The notes under the pieces are model-generated. The model was given only the letters and a program-made list of their open reading frames with translations, was not told the DNA's origin and made no database searches. The position numbers and the translations under genes were made by a program. From contig USHF01000080.1 in NCBI GenBank assembly GCA_900554465.1, forward strand, positions 1 through 6,838: a stretch of 6,838 nt of DNA, read 5' to 3'. Each line of letters starts with the position of its first letter. Position 1 is the first letter of the stretch. This DNA is from an uncultured Collinsella sp. (GTDB taxonomy: Bacteria; Actinomycetota; Coriobacteriia; Coriobacteriales; Coriobacteriaceae). Shown here one piece after another: positions 1 through 4,764 of the stretch.

Positions 1-171
1 GACCACACCGGCGATATCGCGATTGGCCGAAGGCTCGACCAGGGGCTCAAACTCATCAAACTCGGACTCGTGGCCCTTATTGGCACGCAGATGGGAACCG
101 GCACCCTTAGCAGATGCCGGTTGGTTATTGGCCTTATTGCCTTTGGCGTTTTTTGCAGATCCGCGCGCCAA
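1..171 (-). CDS. FtsK/SpoIIIE-like DNA translocase, N-terminal fragment (runs off the window)
   Basis: An open frame of 57 codons reads from a TTG at 171-169 to the window edge without a stop, beginning MARGSAKNAKGNKANNQ. The visible part is a basic Ala/Gly/Lys/Asn-rich stretch (residues 2-32), an acidic patch (HESEFDEFEPL, about 34-44) and the start of a hydrophobic run (IAGVV). This is what the cytoplasmic N-terminus just before the FtsK membrane domain often looks like. The start is chosen because GGAGGT lies five bases upstream, inside the end of the RNase J gene, and only one base separates the RNase J stop from this TTG, which suggests co-transcription and translational coupling. FtsK proteins are hexameric ATPases that pump DNA at the division septum. 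The motor domain is outside the window, so the identity rests on this weak N-terminal resemblance and on the common actinobacterial order RNase J then ftsK. A different membrane protein cannot be excluded. Confidence 0.5.
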   Translation of the reverse strand, partial: MARGSAKNAKGNKANNQPASAKGAGSHLRANKGHESEFDEFEPLVEPSANRDIAGVV

Positions 172-172
172 A

Positions 173-1843
173 CTAAACCTCCATGACGACCGGGATGATC
201 ATCGGACGGGTGCGCGTACGGCTCCAGATAAAGTTAGAGAGCGAATCGCGCACGGCCTTGCGAATGGCATCGGAACCGCTGCTGGTAAAGCTAAACTTAC
301 CCTTCTCGATCGTCTTCATAATGGACGCGGAGGCATCCTCGGAGAACTGGTCGTCGATGGCAAACGAGACGCCGCGGCCCGAGAACTCGATGGCCTCGAT
401 CTTCTTGTGTTTGAGGGAGACAATGGCAACGGCCGTGACCATACCGTCGTTGGCGAGCTTCTGGCGATCGCGCAGGACGATGGGGTCGGTATCGCCGATA
501 CGCAGGCCGTCGACGTAAACGACACCGGACTCGACGGGCGTACCGCGCTTGACGATACCACCGCGCATCTCGAGCGTGTCGCCGTTATCGAGGATAAAGA
601 TATGATCGTCCTTGATGCCCATCTTGCGGGCCAGCTGCGCATGGGCGCGCAGATGCACGGCCTCACCGTGAACCGGCATAAAGTACGTGGGCTTGGCCAT
701 GGCCATCAGGAGCTTGAGCTCCTCCTGGCTACCGTGACCCGAGACGTGGACGAGAGCGCGGTTCTTATCCCACACGTCGCAGCCGAGCTTGGCCAGGCTG
801 TTGACGACCTGCTGGACGGCCTTCTCGTTGCCAGGAACGGGAGTTGCCGAAAGGATAACGGTATCGCCCTCGTGGATGGAGAGCGTCTTGTGCTCGCCAT
901 TGGCCATGCGGGACAGGGCCGACAGCGGCTCGCCCTGCGAACCGGTGCACATGACGACAATCTTGTCGTCAGGCAGGTTATCAATATCGAAGGCATCGAT
1001 GATATCGGCATCATCGATGTTGAGATAACCGAGCTCGCGCGCCACGCGGGTGTTCGTGAGCATGGAGCGACCGGTCACAACGACCTTACGGCCGCACTTG
1101 CGGGCGGCATCGCAGATCTGCTGCAAACGATGGATGTGGCTCGAGAACGATGCGACGAACACGCGACCCGGGGCGTTCTTGATGGCGTGCAGCAGGTTGG
1201 GACCAACCTCGGCCTCGGACTTGGTAAAGCCGGGAACCGTGGCATTAGTGGAGTCGGAAAGCAGCAGGTCGATGCCCTGCTTGGCAAAGCGGCTGATAGC
1301 GGCATAGTCGGGCGTAACGCCATCGATGGGCGTCTGGTCGAGCTTAAAGTCGCCGGTGTGCATAACGGTGCCCTGATTGGTGCGGATGAACACGCCCAGA
1401 GCGCCGGGGATGGAGTGCGTCATCGAGAAGAAGTCGAGCGAGATGCCGCCGAGGTTGACATGGCTGCCGCCCTTGACCTCGCGGAACTTGGGTGCGCGGA
1501 TGCGGAACTCAGAAAGCTTGCCCTCGATAAAGCCAAGCGTCAGCTTGCTCGAGAAGATGGGCACCTTATTGTTGAGGTCCTGCAGCAGATACGGAAGCGA
1601 ACCGGTGTGGTCCTCGTGGCCGTGAGTGACGACGATACCGCGGAGCTTCTCCTCGTTCTCCAGAACATAGGTGTAGTCGGGAAGCACCAGGTCGATACCA
1701 GGCTGGGAGTCATCCGGGAACATGAGGCCGGCGTCGACGAGCACCATGTCGTCGCCGCACTCGAAGACCGTCATATTCTTGCCGATGCCGTCAAGGCCGC
1801 CAAGCGGGATGATCTTCAAGGGAGATGATTTTTTAGCTGCCAT
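173..1843 (-). CDS. rnj: Ribonuclease J (metallo-beta-lactamase/beta-CASP family)
   Basis: Encodes 556 residues, about the usual length of RNase J (close to 555 in Bacillus J1). RNase J is a cytoplasmic two-zinc 5'-3' exonuclease and endonuclease that matures rRNA and degrades mRNA in bacteria without, or in addition to, RNase E. The metallo-beta-lactamase core shows the HGHEDH zinc motif (residues 74-79), His143 in MTHSIPGALG and HTGDFKLD (162-169) with Asp165. The beta-CASP insert follows, with SDSTN (196-200), ASFSSHIHRLQQI (231-243) and SGHGSQEEL (368-376). MPVHGE (389-394) returns to the core, and the C-terminal domain runs from about 430 to 556. All expected catalytic residues are present. 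The ATG at 1843 gives the conserved MAAKKSSPLKIIPLGGLDGIGKN start. The frame stays open upstream to 2239, but that 132-residue extension is Cys- and Pro-rich and unlike the family. The gene is followed one base later by an FtsK-like gene, probably in the same operon. Confidence 0.97.
   Translation of the reverse strand: MAAKKSSPLKIIPLGGLDGIGKNMTVFECGDDMVLVDAGLMFPDDSQPGIDLVLPDYTYVLENEEKLRGIVVTHGHEDHTGSLPYLLQDLNNKVPIFSSKLTLGFIEGKLSEFRIRAPKFREVKGGSHVNLGGISLDFFSMTHSIPGALGVFIRTNQGTVMHTGDFKLDQTPIDGVTPDYAAISRFAKQGIDLLLSDSTNATVPGFTKSEAEVGPNLLHAIKNAPGRVFVASFSSHIHRLQQICDAARKCGRKVVVTGRSMLTNTRVARELGYLNIDDADIIDAFDIDNLPDDKIVVMCTGSQGEPLSALSRMANGEHKTLSIHEGDTVILSATPVPGNEKAVQQVVNSLAKLGCDVWDKNRALVHVSGHGSQEELKLLMAMAKPTYFMPVHGEAVHLRAHAQLARKMGIKDDHIFILDNGDTLEMRGGIVKRGTPVESGVVYVDGLRIGDTDPIVLRDRQKLANDGMVTAVAIVSLKHKKIEAIEFSGRGVSFAIDDQFSEDASASIMKTIEKGKFSFTSSGSDAIRKAVRDSLSNFIWSRTRTRPMIIPVVMEV
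177..182 (-). promoter_or_regulatory. Shine-Dalgarno GGAGGT for the TTG-started downstream gene
   Basis: On the minus strand GGAGGT overlaps the last codons of the RNase J gene and sits five bases before the TTG at 171. It is the strongest reason to accept a TTG start, and it ties translation of the downstream gene to ribosomes finishing RNase J. Confidence 0.7.
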
Positions 1844-1855
1844 AGGTTCGTGTGG

Positions 1856-1863
1856 TTTCCTTT
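1856..1863 (-). promoter_or_regulatory. Ribosome binding site of rnj
   Basis: The minus strand reads AAAGGAAA, leaving about 14 bases between AGGA and the ATG at 1843. The spacing is longer than ideal, but no better site exists near, and it supports the 556-residue start over any in-frame start further upstream. Confidence 0.5.
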
Positions 1864-1931
1864 CTTCGAAACGGGTCTGGAACAACCGACGGGGCGCTTC
1901 TGGCAAACCGACCGCCGGGAACATACAAACA

Positions 1932-1951
1932 TGCATCGCAGAGTCGATGCA
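1932..1951. repeat. Perfect 7-bp hairpin in the rnj leader
   Basis: TGCATCG (1932-1938) and CGATGCA (1945-1951) are exact inverted repeats around the six-base loop CAGAGT. It lies about 90 bases upstream of the rnj start and has no T-tract, so it is a structural element rather than a terminator. Confidence 0.55.
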
Positions 1952-2016
1952 ATAACCACAGTATGATACCCATTTGCCCACCAACAGACCACCCATGCAT
2001 GAAAGCCCCATCTGAA

Positions 2017-2039
2017 CTGGTCTATCCCGCTGAGACCAG
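2017..2039. repeat. Perfect 7-bp hairpin in the rnj leader
   Basis: CTGGTCT (2017-2023) pairs exactly with AGACCAG (2033-2039) across a nine-base loop. No T-tract follows on either strand. Its role is unknown; a folded leader element or a protein-binding site would both fit. Confidence 0.5.
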
Positions 2040-2222
2040 ACCTGCCAAAAAAGGACAGCTTTATTTTGGTCGGTTTTATCTGGGGCAATGACGCGCATGC
2101 GATTGTCAAAAGATCTGAATTCAAATAACTGAATAGACTGTCTGACAAAATCGCAACCCGCACCAACCAGACCTTTTGCTGTTCCCGGCGGGGGCCGCGG
2201 GTAAAGTTTATCGCGAGTTCCG

Positions 2223-2259
2223 CACGAACAGGAGGCCACTTAATGTGGCCTCCGTCGTG
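2223..2259. repeat. Long stable hairpin upstream of rnj
   Basis: GGAGGCCAC (2231-2239) pairs perfectly with GTGGCCTCC (2245-2253) around the loop TTAAT. The stem continues after a small internal loop with CACGA (2223-2227) against TCGTG (2255-2259), giving 14 base pairs. Weaker pairing of 2216-2221 with 2264-2268 can extend it. No T-tract follows on either strand, which argues against a terminator. It could be a structured part of the rnj leader or a separate small RNA. The direct repeat GAGCAGGA occurs at 2259-2266 and 2273-2280 right beside it. Confidence 0.6.
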
Positions 2260-2292
2260 AGCAGGACTGTCCGAGCAGGAAAGTTCATATAT

Positions 2293-2324
2293 GGCGGCAG
2301 GCGCCCGCCCCGCCCCCGAGGGGC
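2293..2324. repeat. GC-rich tandem hairpins
   Basis: Two short stems lie side by side: GGCGG (2293-2297) with CCGCC (2305-2309), and GCCCC (2312-2316) with GGGGC (2320-2324). Together they form the most GC-rich patch of the intergenic region, next to the AT-rich promoter area. They would fold in RNA from either strand. Confidence 0.4.
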
Positions 2325-2373
2325 ATCTCTCATGCAAAAACTGTCGTGGGGTAAAGTCCGAGGTCAGTGGCGT

Positions 2374-2403
2374 TTTATACCGAGAAATTCAAAAAAGTGG
2401 AAA
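2374..2403 (-). promoter_or_regulatory. Candidate promoter for rnj (long-leader transcript)
   Basis: On the minus strand TTTCCA (2403-2398, 4 of 6 to the -35 consensus) is followed after 18 bases by TATAAA (2379-2374, 5 of 6 to the -10 consensus). The start point would be near 2367. It lies back to back with the cstA promoter at 2422-2450. This is the best match found on this strand upstream of rnj, but the -35 is only moderate. A perfect TTGACA at 2109-2104 has no -10 at a proper distance. Confidence 0.35.
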
Positions 2404-2421
2404 ATTCATTACATATTTGCG

Positions 2422-2450
2422 TTGACTTTAGGTAACTAAAGTTTCATACT
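2422..2450 (+). promoter_or_regulatory. Sigma-70-type promoter of the cstA leader transcript
   Basis: TTGACT (2422-2427, 5 of 6) and CATACT (2445-2450, 4 of 6) are separated by the ideal 17 bases, predicting a start near 2456-2458. It lies in a locally AT-rich stretch of an otherwise GC-rich sequence, as promoters do. Transcription from here would read the leader peptide, the terminator at 2618-2656 and then cstA. Confidence 0.7.
2425..2442. promoter_or_regulatory. 18-bp palindrome between the -35 and -10 boxes: candidate operator
   Basis: ACTTTAG-GTAA-CTAAAGT is a perfect inverted repeat with seven-base arms. It overlaps the end of the -35 box and fills most of the promoter spacer, where a bound dimeric repressor would block RNA polymerase. 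The core TTAGGTAACTAA loosely recalls DtxR/IdeR-type metal-repressor sites but does not match their full consensus, so the regulator is unassigned. Confidence 0.5.
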
Positions 2451-2468
2451 CCTTTTCAACCACTGGGG

Positions 2469-2497
2469 GATGTGAACACGCACGGATCGTTCACATC
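2469..2497 (+). repeat. 5' leader hairpin of the cstA transcript
   Basis: GATGTGAAC (2469-2477) pairs perfectly with GTTCACATC (2489-2497) around an 11-base loop, close to the predicted transcript start. GTGAACA (2472-2478) could instead pair with TGTTCAC (2523-2529), which covers most of the leader-peptide start codon. The element could therefore influence leader translation as well as mRNA stability. Confidence 0.5.
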
Positions 2498-2521
2498 ATG
2501 ATTGAAGAGGATTTCTTAGAC

Positions 2522-2566
2522 ATGTTCACGCATCAGCTAAACATTATCAGCGTAGTAATTATCTGA
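2522..2566 (+). CDS. Branched-chain amino acid-rich leader peptide (14 residues)
   Basis: Encodes MFTHQLNIISVVII followed by TGA. Seven of 14 residues are Leu, Ile or Val, and the run GTA GTA ATT ATC lies immediately before the stop. This composition and the ISVVII pattern resemble the IlvL/IvbL-type leader peptides, whose translation speed senses charged Val, Leu and Ile tRNAs. AGAGGA (2506-2511) ends ten bases before the ATG and is a plausible ribosome binding site. An in-frame ATG at 2498 would give a 22-residue form (adding MIEEDFLD) but has no Shine-Dalgarno sequence. The peptide sits between the promoter at 2422-2450 and the terminator at 2618-2656. It most likely acts through its translation rather than as a free product. 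So short a frame can arise by chance; its position and codon content are what support it. Confidence 0.6.
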   Translation: MFTHQLNIISVVII

Positions 2567-2656
2567 TGCGGGTTAGCACATACAGCTAGCCCGTACGATA
2601 ACGGGCGGCTGATGAAGATGAGGGCCGTCGAGCGCAACCGACGGCCCTCATTTTTT
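2529..2656 (+). promoter_or_regulatory. Putative leader-peptide transcription attenuator controlling cstA
   Basis: Successive, mutually exclusive stems can be read. A: CGCATCAG (2529-2536) with CTGATGCG (2563-2570). B: 2567-2577 with 2585-2595, 11 pairs including two G-U. C: GCCCGT (2589-2594) with ACGGGC (2601-2606). An antiterminator: 2604-2610 with 2623-2629, seven pairs including two G-U. The terminator: 2618-2630 with 2639-2651. A excludes B, B excludes C, C excludes the antiterminator, and the antiterminator excludes the terminator. A ribosome stalled on the Val/Ile codons (2552-2563) leaves B free, so C is lost, the antiterminator can form and cstA is read. A ribosome reaching the stop covers the 5' arm of B, so C and the terminator form. 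Without translation, A forms and the terminator again wins. The pairings are visible in the sequence; the mechanism is inferred from the known ilv and leu attenuators. The antiterminator is the weakest element. Confidence 0.55.
2618..2656 (+). terminator. Rho-independent terminator inside the cstA leader
   Basis: ATGAGGGCCGTCG (2618-2630) pairs with CGACGGCCCTCAT (2639-2651) around the loop AGCGCAAC, giving 13 perfect base pairs, followed by six T (2651-2656). It lies between the promoter and the cstA start with only a 14-residue frame before it, so it can only be an attenuator or the end of a small leader RNA. Confidence 0.9.
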
Positions 2657-2678
2657 ATGTCTGGGAAGTTCTTTTTAG

Positions 2679-2684
2679 AGGAGG
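2679..2684 (+). promoter_or_regulatory. Ribosome binding site of cstA
   Basis: AGGAGG lies seven bases before the ATG at 2692, a near-ideal Shine-Dalgarno sequence that fixes the start. It is downstream of the leader terminator and not part of its stem, so translation itself should not be blocked once transcription has read through. Confidence 0.85.
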
Positions 2685-2691
2685 AAATGTA

Positions 2692-4581
2692 ATGAACGGA
2701 GTTTTGCTCATGGTTGTGGCCGCGGCGGTGCTCGCCTGCGGCTATCTGGGCTATGGCCGATGGCTGGCCAACAAGTGGGGCGTTGACAAAGAGGCCCTCA
2801 CGCCGGCCAAGCGCATGAAAGACGGCAACAGCTTCTCGCCCGTCTCCGCCTTCACCGCGTTCTCGCACCAGTTCAGCTCGATCTGCGGTGCCGGCCCTGT
2901 TACGGGTACGATCGTCGCTATGGCCTTCGGCTGGCTTCCCGTCGTGCTCTGGGTCCTCGTCGGCGGCATCTTCTTTGGCGCCGTCCACGACTTTGGCGCC
3001 CTGTACGCCTCGATGAAGAACAACGGCAAGTCCCTGGCCCAGCTCATCGAGAAGTACATCGGCAAGACCGGCCGTCGCCTGTTCCTGCTGTTCTGCTGGC
3101 TGTTCTGCATCATCGTCATCGCCGCTTTCACCGACATGGTCTGCAAGACGTTCATGTTCACCCCGGCCGTTGACGCTTCTGGTGCTGCTACCGGTGCCAT
3201 CGACTTCACCAAGTCCTATGCCGCTGGCTGCGCTGGCACCATCTCCATCCTGTTCACCTTCGTCGCCATGGCCTTTGGTTGGGCCCAGAAGAAGTTCAAC
3301 CTCACCGGCGCTGCCGAGTTCGTCACCGGCGTGGTACTCATGGTCCTCATGTTCGCCGTCGGCATGCAGTTCCCGGTCTACCTGGACAAGTTCCAGTGGT
3401 TCGCCGTCGTCATGGTCTACCTGGTCTTTGCCGGTGCCATGCCCATCCAGATGCTCAAGACCCCTCGCGACTACCTCACTTCCATCATGATGATCGTCAT
3501 GATCGTCTGCGCTGTCCTCGGTATCGTCGTCCTGGGCGCTAACGGCCAGGCCACCATCACCGCTCCGGTCTTCACCGGCTTTAGCAATGCCTCGGGCATG
3601 ATGTTCCCGGTCCTGTTTGTCTCCGTTGCCTGCGGTGCTCTCTCCGGTTTCCACAGCCTCGTTTCTTCTGGTACCTCCTCCAAGCAGGTCGAGAAGGAGC
3701 AGGACGCCGTCAAGGTCGGTTACGGCGCCATGATCGTCGAGTCCTTCGTCGGCATCCTTGCCATCATCGTCGCCGGCATCATGTTCTCCGACATGAACAC
3801 CGCCGGTACCGGCGCCCTTAACGCCGGCGTCGCTTCCACCCCGTTCCAGATCTTCGCAGCTGGCATCTCCCGCGGTATGCAGGCCTTCGGCGTTGACGGC
3901 ACGCTCGCAACCGTCTTCATGACCATGAACGTTTCCGCTCTGGCCCTGACCTCGCTCGATGCCGTCGCCCGCATCGCTCGCACCTCGTTCTCCGAGTTCT
4001 TTGCCCAGACCAACGACGCCCTGGCCATCGAGTCCAAGGCCGGCTACATGAAGGTCCTCGGTAACCCCTGGTTCGCCACGGTCGTTACCCTGCTTCCTGG
4101 CCTCGCCCTCGCCTTTGGCGGCTATGCCAACATCTGGCCGCTCTTTGGTGCTTCTAACCAGCTGCTCGGCGGTATGACCATGATCACCCTCGCCGTGTTC
4201 TGCAAGTGCACCGGCCGCAAGGGTTGGATGCTCTACGTGCCCGTTGTCTTCCTGCTCTGTTGCACCTTCACCTCGCTGGTCCAGAGCGCCATGGGCTGCA
4301 TGACCGCCGTCCAGGCCTACGGCTTCTTCGGCACCATCCCGGCTACCGCCACCACGGCTGCCGTTTCCGTCGCCGCCACCAAGGGTCTGCAGCTCGTCTT
4401 CGCCGTCCTGCTGATGGTCCTGGGCCTCATCGTTGCCGTCAACTGCCTCAAGGAGTTCTTCGGCAAGGAGGCCGGTTCCATGCCCGACGAGGAGCCCGAG
4501 TGGTCCGAGATGGGCAAGGCCGAGTATGGCCGCACTGCTGCCGCCGAGGCTCCCGCCGACGCCGAGGCTGCCAAGGCCTAG
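2692..4581 (+). CDS. cstA: CstA-family carbon starvation protein, membrane carrier
   Basis: Encodes 629 residues, mostly hydrophobic, with many predicted membrane segments (for example about 3-20, 73-100, 128-148, 181-197, 208-226, 236-253, 263-282, 304-318, 347-364, 459-475, 494-504, 513-530 and 565-585). Family hallmarks are CGAGPVTG (65-72), FGAVHDFGALYASMKNNGKS (95-114), SGFHSLVSSGTSSKQ (317-331) and WPLFGASNQLLGG (482-494). The C-terminal tail (595-629) is hydrophilic and rich in Glu and Ala. The family imports pyruvate (E. coli CstA and BtsT) and has been linked to peptide uptake; the substrate here cannot be read from the sequence. It is somewhat shorter than the roughly 700-residue E. 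coli proteins. Codons are strongly C-ending, suggesting high expression. It has its own leader with a putative branched-chain amino acid attenuator and its own terminator, so it appears to be a single-gene unit. Confidence 0.95.
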   Translation: MNGVLLMVVAAAVLACGYLGYGRWLANKWGVDKEALTPAKRMKDGNSFSPVSAFTAFSHQFSSICGAGPVTGTIVAMAFGWLPVVLWVLVGGIFFGAVHDFGALYASMKNNGKSLAQLIEKYIGKTGRRLFLLFCWLFCIIVIAAFTDMVCKTFMFTPAVDASGAATGAIDFTKSYAAGCAGTISILFTFVAMAFGWAQKKFNLTGAAEFVTGVVLMVLMFAVGMQFPVYLDKFQWFAVVMVYLVFAGAMPIQMLKTPRDYLTSIMMIVMIVCAVLGIVVLGANGQATITAPVFTGFSNASGMMFPVLFVSVACGALSGFHSLVSSGTSSKQVEKEQDAVKVGYGAMIVESFVGILAIIVAGIMFSDMNTAGTGALNAGVASTPFQIFAAGISRGMQAFGVDGTLATVFMTMNVSALALTSLDAVARIARTSFSEFFAQTNDALAIESKAGYMKVLGNPWFATVVTLLPGLALAFGGYANIWPLFGASNQLLGGMTMITLAVFCKCTGRKGWMLYVPVVFLLCCTFTSLVQSAMGCMTAVQAYGFFGTIPATATTAAVSVAATKGLQLVFAVLLMVLGLIVAVNCLKEFFGKEAGSMPDEEPEWSEMGKAEYGRTAAAEAPADAEAAKA

Positions 4582-4620
4582 TCAACTTGATGAGCTAACC
4601 GTTCCATCCATATGACTCGG

Positions 4621-4659
4621 AAAGACCGGGTCCGCAACGACGCGGGCTCGGTCTTTTTT
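4621..4659 (+). terminator. Rho-independent terminator of cstA
   Basis: AAGACCGGGTCCGC (4622-4635) pairs with GCGGGCTCGGTCTT (4642-4655) around AACGAC, 14 pairs with two G-U, followed by a T-run to 4659. It begins 40 bases after the cstA stop and separates cstA from the JetD-like gene. The T-run is convincing only on the plus strand. Confidence 0.9.
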
Positions 4660-4700
4660 CTTGCGGGAACGGGTGATGCAAAGGCGTCCTCGCAGATGTT

Positions 4701-4730
4701 TTGCGTGGATAGGCTCGCGCGATGTACCAT
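4701..4730 (+). promoter_or_regulatory. Candidate promoter of the JetD-like gene
   Basis: TTGCGT (4701-4706) and TACCAT (4725-4730, 4 of 6 to the -10 consensus) are 18 bases apart, predicting a start near 4737. The match is moderate. Its position between the cstA terminator and the GTG start, and the abrupt change to AT-rich sequence, support it. Confidence 0.35.
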
Positions 4731-4752
4731 ATAGACGTATATGTGTACATAT
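4728..4752. promoter_or_regulatory. Overlapping AT-rich inverted repeats before the JetD-like gene: candidate operator
   Basis: CATATA-GACG-TATATG (4728-4743) and ATATGT-GT-ACATAT (4739-4752) are both perfect inverted repeats with six-base arms, and they share the middle half-site. They cover the predicted -10 and transcription start and end 12 bases before the GTG. The three similar half-sites in tandem look like a binding site for a dimeric regulator; none is named here. Confidence 0.45.
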
Positions 4753-4753
4753 G

Positions 4754-4760
4754 AAAGGGG
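4754..4760 (+). promoter_or_regulatory. Ribosome binding site that decides the GTG start
   Basis: AAAGGGG is followed by four C and then the GTG at 4765. The only other in-frame start, an ATG at 4741, lies inside the inverted repeats with no Shine-Dalgarno sequence before it, and an in-frame TAG at 4732-4734 closes the frame further upstream. Confidence 0.55.
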
Positions 4761-4764
4761 CCCC

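Larger units (their letters stand above)
1844..2373 (-). other. Long gene-free leader upstream of rnj with several hairpins
   Basis: No reading frame here looks like a protein; the open frames have compositions unlike real genes. If transcription starts at the promoter candidate near 2374-2403, this becomes an RNase J mRNA leader of about 520 nt. Inverted repeats within it include 1932-1951, 2017-2039, 2223-2259, 2293-2309 and 2312-2324. None is followed by a T-tract on the minus strand, so they are not intrinsic terminators. I recognise no riboswitch, tRNA, SRP RNA, RNase P RNA or tmRNA signature on either strand. The shorter possibility, a closer rnj promoter that I failed to see, remains open. 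Confidence 0.45.

Noticed and set aside
23..1828. 601-codon open frame on the plus strand opposite RNase J
   Set aside because: It mirrors the RNase J codons, its translation is a charged mixture without domain logic, and the minus-strand gene has every catalytic motif. It is a shadow caused by GC-biased codon use.
1844..2239. N-terminal extension of RNase J by 132 residues
   Set aside because: The frame is merely open. The extension is Cys- and Pro-rich, unlike RNase J, while the ATG at 1843 gives the conserved family start and normal length.
2176..2439. 87-codon plus-strand frame in the intergenic region
   Set aside because: Basic, featureless composition, no Shine-Dalgarno sequence, and it runs across hairpins and into the cstA promoter.
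2471..2495. TGTGA...TCACA as a CRP site before cstA
   Set aside because: The arms are 15 bases apart instead of six and lie downstream of the predicted start; it fits an RNA hairpin better.
2609..2615. CTGATGA resembling a hammerhead ribozyme core
   Set aside because: No following stem II with GAAA and no cleavage-site stem; the bases are better explained as the loop of the antiterminator.
2451..2660. T-box or metabolite riboswitch in the cstA leader
   Set aside because: No T-box AGGGTGG antiterminator sequence and no riboswitch core I know was found. The Val/Ile-rich leader frame gives a simpler account.
2533..3654. 373-codon open frame on the minus strand opposite cstA
   Set aside because: Highly acidic, His/Gly/Asp-rich antisense of a hydrophobic membrane protein; the plus-strand CstA frame is unmistakable.
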